Assembly (NCBI GenBank): GCA_964016875.1
Contig: OZ024724.1
Coordinates: 15,232,501-15,296,500, forward strand
Source of the DNA: Fallopia convolvulus
Lineage: Eukaryota; Streptophyta; Magnoliopsida; Caryophyllales; Polygonaceae
Direction: 5' to 3'
DNA length: 64,000 bases
In this document: one piece after another, positions 58,164 to 64,000 of the stretch
Position numbering within the stretch: position 1 is the first letter of the stretch
Layout of the letters: every line of letters starts with the position of its first letter
Made by a program: the position numbers and the translations under genes
Notes under the pieces: model-generated
The model's input: only the letters and a program-made list of their open reading frames with translations
What the model was told of the DNA's origin: nothing
Database searches by the model: none

Positions 58164-59646
58164 TGATCGCTCGGGAGTGCGAGGGTCTAGAGATACAATT
58201 TATAACCCGGCCCCGTTGTAGCACGTGGTGGGTGTCGAACGCTCGGGAAATCTACTCGATTGAGGTGCCTAGACACTAGAAAGCTGGAAAGGAGAACTTA
58301 AAACAAAGGAAAACAAAGAGAACAGTCGGGACCGACACAAGTGTCACGTCGGGCCCGATGTTGGCGACAAGAGGGAAGTCGGGACCGACGTTGAGCAAGT
58401 CGGGCCCGATGTAGCTGGGTTTTGTCGAACTCAAGGATTGAAAGTAGATCTTGGGCTTTTGGGTTCCTTCTCTAGTAGATTAAGGCTTTTCCACCCCAAT
58501 TCAAGCAATAAGTGATGATCGGAATAGGATCGAGTGCTTTCACCCTCGTTCCAACCACTTCTACACATCGATCATTGGGGAAATCCCCTTCGAAGCAAGG
58601 TCTAGAGATGCACAAATGTTCACTTTCGCTACTTTGCCAATCACAAGCCTTGATTCCTTACTTTCTTAAGGAATTCTAGCTCTATGTAGAGTGGGTTCCT
58701 AGATCAAGCACTCAAGGCTATGGAATTGGGGTTTCTAGCCCAACCTAGCTAGAGTTTTCCCCCATAACCCAAGATCAAGGAGATCTACTCGATATGGCAA
58801 ACAAAGAAAGCAAACAAATCAAAAAGCAAAGCAATCAACATCATCAATTTCAAACCAAAGCCAAGTTTCATTCACAAATCAAAAGCAATCCACAAACTCC
58901 AATCAAAGGTTTCCAAATCCACAAAATCAAAACAAGTCAAAGCTAATCTATCAACCAAACCTATCAAACCTCCTCTCCTAGGCCGATTCTCTCTCTTCTC
59001 CTTCTCCTCTCCTTCCTCCTTGCTCTCCAAGTATCCTCTTGAGAGTTTTTGAGGGTTGGTTCCTTGCTAAGTGTGGGAACCTCTCCCCTTTGTGTGTGGG
59101 AACCTCCTCCAATTAGAAGATAAGAGAGCCTTTATAGATGAGGGGCAAAAGTGGTAGTTTACAATTTCGTGCCTTGGAGCCCAAGCAGTCAGCGACCGAC
59201 TCGGACCGACACGGAGCAACCTCGGGCCCGACTTACTGGGCAAGTCGGTCCGAGGTCGAAAATTCACCTCGGTTCCGGCGTTGGTTCCAGCTCGATCCGG
59301 ACCTCGTTCCACCTTCTTTTTAGAGGCTAAACCATCCAAAATTATGCAAAGGAATTTACATGCTCACATCATCATTAGCTTTCATTTGCCAATCTAAGAT
59401 GGGAATTTCTAGTCCAAAAACTACAAAACACAAAATCTTTTTGTTGTTTTCAACACAATTTTTCAAGTTTTTATGGATTTTTGCAAAAATTTCTCTAAAA
59501 CCAAAAACAAAGACTCATCCATTCAAAACCAAATCAATCATCAAACCACAAACCAAGAAACAAACATCCCAAACACAAACTAGAAACTGAAAACCAAATA
59601 TCCTCAAAATAATAAATACACACAAGCAAGTGAAATCATGAGCACA
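58164..59646 (-). mobile_element. 3' LTR of the Athila-like Ty3/gypsy element, 1483 bp
   Basis: On the minus strand the LTR starts TGTGCTCATGATTTCAC at 59646, directly after the polypurine tract, and ends at 58164 (plus-strand TGATCGCTCGGG). TG..CA ends are kept. TTTATAGATGAGG on the plus strand (about 59132) and other AT-rich words may belong to the promoter. Palindromic GTCGGGCCCGA/GGGACCGAC words cluster at 58325-58415 and 59195-59260. The second LTR lies outside the window, so age cannot be judged. Confidence 0.8.
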
Positions 59647-59662
59647 CTTACCCCCACCCCAT
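59647..59662 (-). promoter_or_regulatory. Polypurine tract
   Basis: On the minus strand ATGGGGTGGGGGTAAG stands immediately before the LTR. It is the expected primer for plus-strand DNA synthesis. Confidence 0.8.
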
Positions 59663-59770
59663 ACTTAAAATTTTGATGTCCCCATCAAACAAGGAAACCA
59701 AAACTTAAAAGCAAGAGAGAAGAGTATGAAGAGCTCACAATTTCTTTATTCTTCAATGGCATGTCTAGGA

Positions 59771-62539
59771 TCAATTGGCGAGGACGAGAGCCCATGAGGC
59801 TCTAACTCCTTCGCTTGGATCGGCCTTGTCATAGAACTTCTTCACTCGATGACCATTCACTTTGAAAATATGTCCCCGTTCATCAACCAAGTCCACCGCA
59901 CCATGAGCATAGATATGGTGGACCACAAATGGTCCACTCCACCTAGTCCTTAACTTCCCCGGGAAAATTTTAATCCTTGAATTGAAAAGGAGAACCTTGT
60001 CACCGGTTTGATAAGTCTTTGGAATTAACTTCCTATCATGCCACTTCTCGGTCTTCTCCTTGTACAATTTGGAGTTCTCATAGGCTTTCAACCTCAATTC
60101 TCCCAACTCATGAAGCTCTAGAAACCTCTTCTCACCGGCCAAGTTGATATCCCAATTCATCTCCTTGAGAGCCCATTTTGCCTTGTGCTCAAGCTCTACC
60201 GAAAGATGGCATGCCTTGCCATAAACTAGATTGAAGGGTGTAGTTCCCAAAGGTGCCTTGAAGGTGGTTCTATAGGCCCAAAGTGCATCATCGAGCTTAG
60301 AGGCCCAATCTTTCCTTGATCGAGATACGGTCTTCTCCAAGATAGCCTTGATTTGACGGTTTGACACCTCGACTTGCCCGCTTGTTTGAGGATGATAAGG
60401 AGTAGCAACTCGATGAGACACCCCATACTTGATCAACACATTCTCGAAGCACCTCTCAATGAAATGAGGTCCGTCATCACTTATGAGAACCCTAGGCACA
60501 CCAAACCTTGCAAAAATGTTGCTTTTCAAGAACGTCATCACCACCCTAGCATCATTGGTTCTTGTTCGTATGGCCTCCACCCATTTTGAGACATAGTCCA
60601 CGGCTACCAAGATGTACTTGTAAGGCCCCGATGTGGGAAATGGTCCCATGAAATCGATACCCCATACATCAAATAACTCAACTTCTAGAATGCCAGTTTG
60701 AGGAGTCTCATTCCTCCTTGATAGGTTCCCCTCTCTTTGGCACTCCTCACACTTCCTCACATAATCATGCACATCTTTGAACATGGTTAGCCAATAATAA
60801 CCACATTGAAGAATTTTTGAAGTGGTTTTGGAACTCTTAGCGTGACCCCCCGTAGGCAAGGAATGACAATGGTGAATTATGCTCTCAACCTCTTCACTTG
60901 ACACACACCGTCTATAGATTTGATCACTCCCTTCCTTGTAGAGATATGGGTCATCCCAAAAATATTGTCTAGCATCATGTAAGAATTTCTTCCTAGCTTG
61001 ATAAGACAAATTTGGTGGGATCACTCCCCCTACGGCCAAGTTAGCAAAATCCGCAAACCAAGGGGAAACCCCTCGTCTTACGGCACTAATAGAAAGAAGG
61101 CAAGTGGGAGAGAAAGAATTAATCAATTGAGAACGAGAAGGAATGGAAATCGAGTTAGAAAACTTACTTTCTTCCGCGGACCGACATGGAAGTGTACCGA
61201 GCCCGACTTGGTTGGACGCTGGTCTAGCTTCGCAGACACCCAGGTAACTCGGGCCCGACTCTGAAGACCTCGGTCCCGACCCACTGGTACCTGTTCTGCC
61301 TTTGGTCCGATGTTCTGGACCTCGGGCCCGATATACTTGGTTCGTCGATCCACCTTTCCTTTTCTCCTTTCCACTCATGAGAACTTCATCTGCCCTTGAA
61401 TCATCTATAGTCAAACCATCCTCCATCTCCAACATGTACTCAATGGGCAAACGGGATAGATGATCAGCTACCACATTTTCCGCACCGGTTTTGTCCTTGA
61501 TCTCATGGTCAAACTCTTGGAGAAGGAGCATCCACCTTAGAAGCCTCGGCTTTGCATCTTTCTTCTTCATGAGGTATTTGATTGCCGCATGGTCCGTGAA
61601 GACTACCACCTTTTGTCCCACAAGATATGAACGGAATTTCTCAAATGCAAACACTACCGCAAGAAATTCTTTCTCTGTCGTTGTGTAATTGCATTGAGTT
61701 TCATCCAAAGTTTTGCTTGCGTAGTAGATGGCATGCAACTTTCCATCCTTCCTTTGCCCAAGGACTGCCCCTACGGCGAAATCACTAGCATCACACATTA
61801 CCTCGAATGGAAGATTCCAATCGGGTGCCGCCATTATTGGAGCCGAAATCAAGGCATCTCTCAACCTACAAAAAGAACTCATGCAATCCTCGGAAAATTC
61901 AAAGGGCACATCCTTCATCAAGAGGTTAGACAATGGTTTTGCAATCTTAGAAAAATCCTTGATGAACCATCTATAAAATCCCGCATGACCTAAGAAACTC
62001 CTAACATCACGAACACAAGAGGGAGGAGGTAGTTTTTTAATTATTTCAACTTTAGCTTTATCTACTTCTATCCCCCTACTAGAAACCAGGTGTCCTAGTA
62101 CTATGCCCTCCTTCACCATGAAGTGGCATTTTTCCCAATTAAGCACCAAGCTAGTCTCCTCACATCTAGTCAAAACCTTGTCTAAGTTAGCTAAGCAAAC
62201 ATCAAATGAGGACCCATAGACGGAGAAATCATCCATAAACACTTCTATTATATCCTCAACCATATCGGAGAAGACGGACATCATGCATCTTCGAAATGTT
62301 GTCGGCGCATTACATAAACCAAAAGGCATGCGTCTATAGGCAAAAGTCCCATAAGGACATGTGAATGTCGTCTTCTCTTGATCATCGGGATGAATAGGGA
62401 TTTGCCAAAACCCGCTATACCCGTCAAGGTAGCAAAAATATTCATGTTGTGCTAATCTTTCTAGGACTTGGTCTATGAAGGGAAGAGGAAAATGGTCTTT
62501 GCGAGTGCCACTATTAAGCTTACGGTAATCAATACACAT
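59771..62539 (-). pseudogene. Athila-like Ty3/gypsy pol: RT, RNase H, integrase
   Basis: 922-codon open frame. RT: MCIDYRKLNSGTRKDHFPLP, FCYLDGYSGFWQI, PFGLCNAPTTF and the catalytic MDDFSVYG. RNase H: FEVMCDASDFAVGAVLGQ, TTTEKEFLAVVFA, FTDHAAIKYLM and GAENVVADHLSRL. Integrase: HH-CC finger (HHCHSLPTGGH ... CEECQ), core Asps in GIDFMGPFP and SDDGPHF, and Glu in VEVSNRQIKA. Family length and motifs (LGHLVSSRGIEVDKAKVEII) point to the Athila lineage. Between RNase H and integrase sits about 95 extra residues rich in Gly, Arg and Ser (61085-61378). The frame lacks its own start: the upstream protease is one frame away, so pol is shifted near 62550. No env-like frame lies between the stop and the PPT. 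Confidence 0.9.
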
Positions 62540-63762
62540 GTGCCATTTTTTGTGGTTCTCGTAGGTATCATTTCTCCCTTTTCAGTTTGCACAACGGTGA
62601 GACCTCCTTTCTTAGGAACTACATGCACGGGACTCACATACTTGCTATCGGAAATTGGGAAGATGATTCCCGCATCCAACATCCTAAGTATTTCACTCTT
62701 TACCACTTCTTTCATGTTAGGATTTAATCTTCTTTGTGGTTCAATAGTGGGTTTATGGTTATCCATATAAATCCTATGCATGCAAATTGAGGGAGAGATT
62801 CCCTTTAGTTCCTCTAGTGAATACCCTAAAGCTCCTCTATGTTTTCTTAGAACCTCTAACAACTTAGACTCCTCCTCATCATTCAAGTTGGCATTTATGA
62901 TTACGGGCAAAGAAGAGTTGGGACCAAGAAATGCGTACCTCAAATCTTTTGGAAGCTCCTTGAGTTCTTGAGATGGTTCCGGTGGTGCTTGAACTTCTTC
63001 CTTCTCGGCCTTGAACACCTCCAAATAAGACATCCCTTCCTCCAATTGCTCATGCTCAATCATATTGAGGGCTAGACCTTGGCGCTCTATCTCAATTTCT
63101 CTAGGTGGTGGGGTGGCTTTCAACCTAAGCTCCCTTGGCCTTGACTTCTTAGAAACGGCTTCCCATTGCAATCCAAGAGGAACTTGGATCATCTTAGCTT
63201 CCTTATGTATGGCCCCTTTTGAAGTTGGCCTAAAGAAAAACTCAATCTCTCTTCCTCCAATGTCAAGAGACAAGTGGCCCTTTTTTACATCAATGATTGC
63301 CCCAACCGTAGCAAGGAAAGGTCTCCATAGTATAATCGGTTCACCCGGCACTTCTATCATGTCCACCACAACAAAGTCGATTGGGACATAGTGGCCTTCA
63401 ATGCAAACGGGGTAATCCTCGACGATACCAATTGGCTCGATGGACGACCCATCCGCTATCGTTAACCTCATGTTGACCGGAGCTATGAGACCCATGGATG
63501 TGGATTTCCATATGGTGTAAGGAATGATGCTCGTGCTTGCTCCAAGGTCACACAAGGCTTGGAAGTTTTGAGACCCCACACCAATAGTGATAGCAAACCG
63601 ACCGGGATCTCCTAGCTTTTGCGGTAACTCCAAGGTCTTGACCTCATCTTGCATTTCAACTATGGACCTCTTCTTGCTCAAAATTTCCTTTAAAAACTTG
63701 GCATAGGATGGCATCTCGCTCAATGCATCGGTGAACGGGATAGAGATGTTCAAACCTTGCAA
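62473..63762 (-). pseudogene. Athila-like gag C-terminal region and aspartic protease
   Basis: The frame reads NISIPFTDALSEMPSYAKFL, KEILSKKRSIVEM, LGDPGRFAITIGV and ALCDLGASTSIIPYTI, the retroviral-type protease active site (Asp near 63552). It continues PVCIEGHYVPIDFVVVDM, the linker, then RRLNPNMKEVVKSEILRMLD, AGIIFPISDSKYVSPVHVVP and KKGGLTVVQTEKGEMIPT, the first RT block. After TRTTKNG a small frameshift near 62550 diverts it from the RT frame at 62539. A second frame change near 63760 separates it from the upstream part of gag. Confidence 0.88.
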
Positions 63763-64000
63763 AAGCTTGAGAAACCTCTTGAACTTGTTCTCAACAACAT
63801 CTTTCGCTTCTTTGAGGGATATGGAAGAGTTGTTGCACCTTGAATCTTGCTTGGATCAACCTCCTTGGACTTCCCCACTTCACTTACAACATTTCTTGGT
63901 TGGACCGACTTAGGCACCACGTCGGGCCCGATGTCGTGTATCACGGTCCTGGGGCTGAGCTGAGGCAGAGTAGTCGGATCGACATCTGGGTACGTCGGGC
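63750..64000 (-). pseudogene. Gag-protease linker of the Athila-like element, cut by window end
   Basis: Minus strand to the edge: VVSEVGKSKEVDPSKIQGAT, TLPYPSKKRKMLLRTSSRG; the frame then shifts into FTDALSEMPSYAKFL. PYP.(R/K) plus FTDAL is the standard end of Athila gag. The outermost 100 bases again carry the GTCGGGCCCGATGTCG type palindrome. Confidence 0.7.

Noticed and set aside
59771..63762. Endogenous pararetrovirus
   Set aside because: RT, RNase H and protease could suggest one, but a DDE integrase, LTR, PPT and Athila motifs show a Ty3/gypsy retrotransposon; no movement or coat protein motifs exist.

Overview
The window is nuclear DNA from a flowering plant, most likely a eudicot. 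It is AT-rich, its host genes have short exons and plant-type introns, and most of it is transposable elements of typical plant families (Ty1/copia, Ty3/gypsy, plant L1, Helitron, MULE, hAT, Stowaway, Tourist, mariner). Only two host genes look intact: RPL24, encoding 60S ribosomal protein eL24 (plus strand, 5 exons, 11453-13002), and an IQD-family calmodulin-binding scaffold protein (minus strand, 4 exons, 35550-39108).

Layout. 1-5480: a decayed copia element on the plus strand, split by a 3.4 kb insertion that itself holds a 1.0 kb hAT with a 300 bp foldback MITE inside. 5481-9000: an LTR end and a minus-strand L1 fragment hit by another hAT. 9150-11220: foldback elements, the last group lying directly against the RPL24 promoter. 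14516-19266: a probable Helitron with a second, clear Helitron nested in it; the outer one carries an FtsJ/TRM7-like methyltransferase fragment. 19600-19830: a MAP-kinase-kinase fragment. 23300-24260: a FAR1/MuDR-type remnant. 24913-33352: an almost intact L1 LINE with a 17 bp target-site duplication, interrupted by a 2.44 kb LTR-type insertion. 35550-39506: the IQD gene and its promoter. 39507-40999: a Pack-MULE carrying an ATL-type RING-H2 fragment. 41073-43176: a MULE filled with inverted arrays of a GAACAAAT (TTGTTCAT) repeat. 43300-50210: a Stowaway MITE, tandem repeats, a broken mariner transposase and a hAT. 50800-54600: a minus-strand copia split by gypsy sequence. 57183-57854: another hAT. 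58164-64000: the 3' LTR, PPT and pol of an Athila-like Ty3/gypsy element on the minus strand, running off the right edge.

The transposons are not independent of one another: many boundaries can be read to the base from target-site duplications, so the order of insertions can be reconstructed. Three separate DNA elements or segments carry host-gene pieces (RING-H2, TRM7-like, MAPKK-like). No new enzymatic system is evident. The most unusual signals are the GTCGGGCCCGAC-type palindrome module scattered through the LTR and pol linkers of the Athila-like element, the cluster of CTTGC-GCAAG palindromes near 55 kb, and the inverted repeat arrays in the 41-43 kb MULE. All identifications come from reading sequence motifs; no database search was run.
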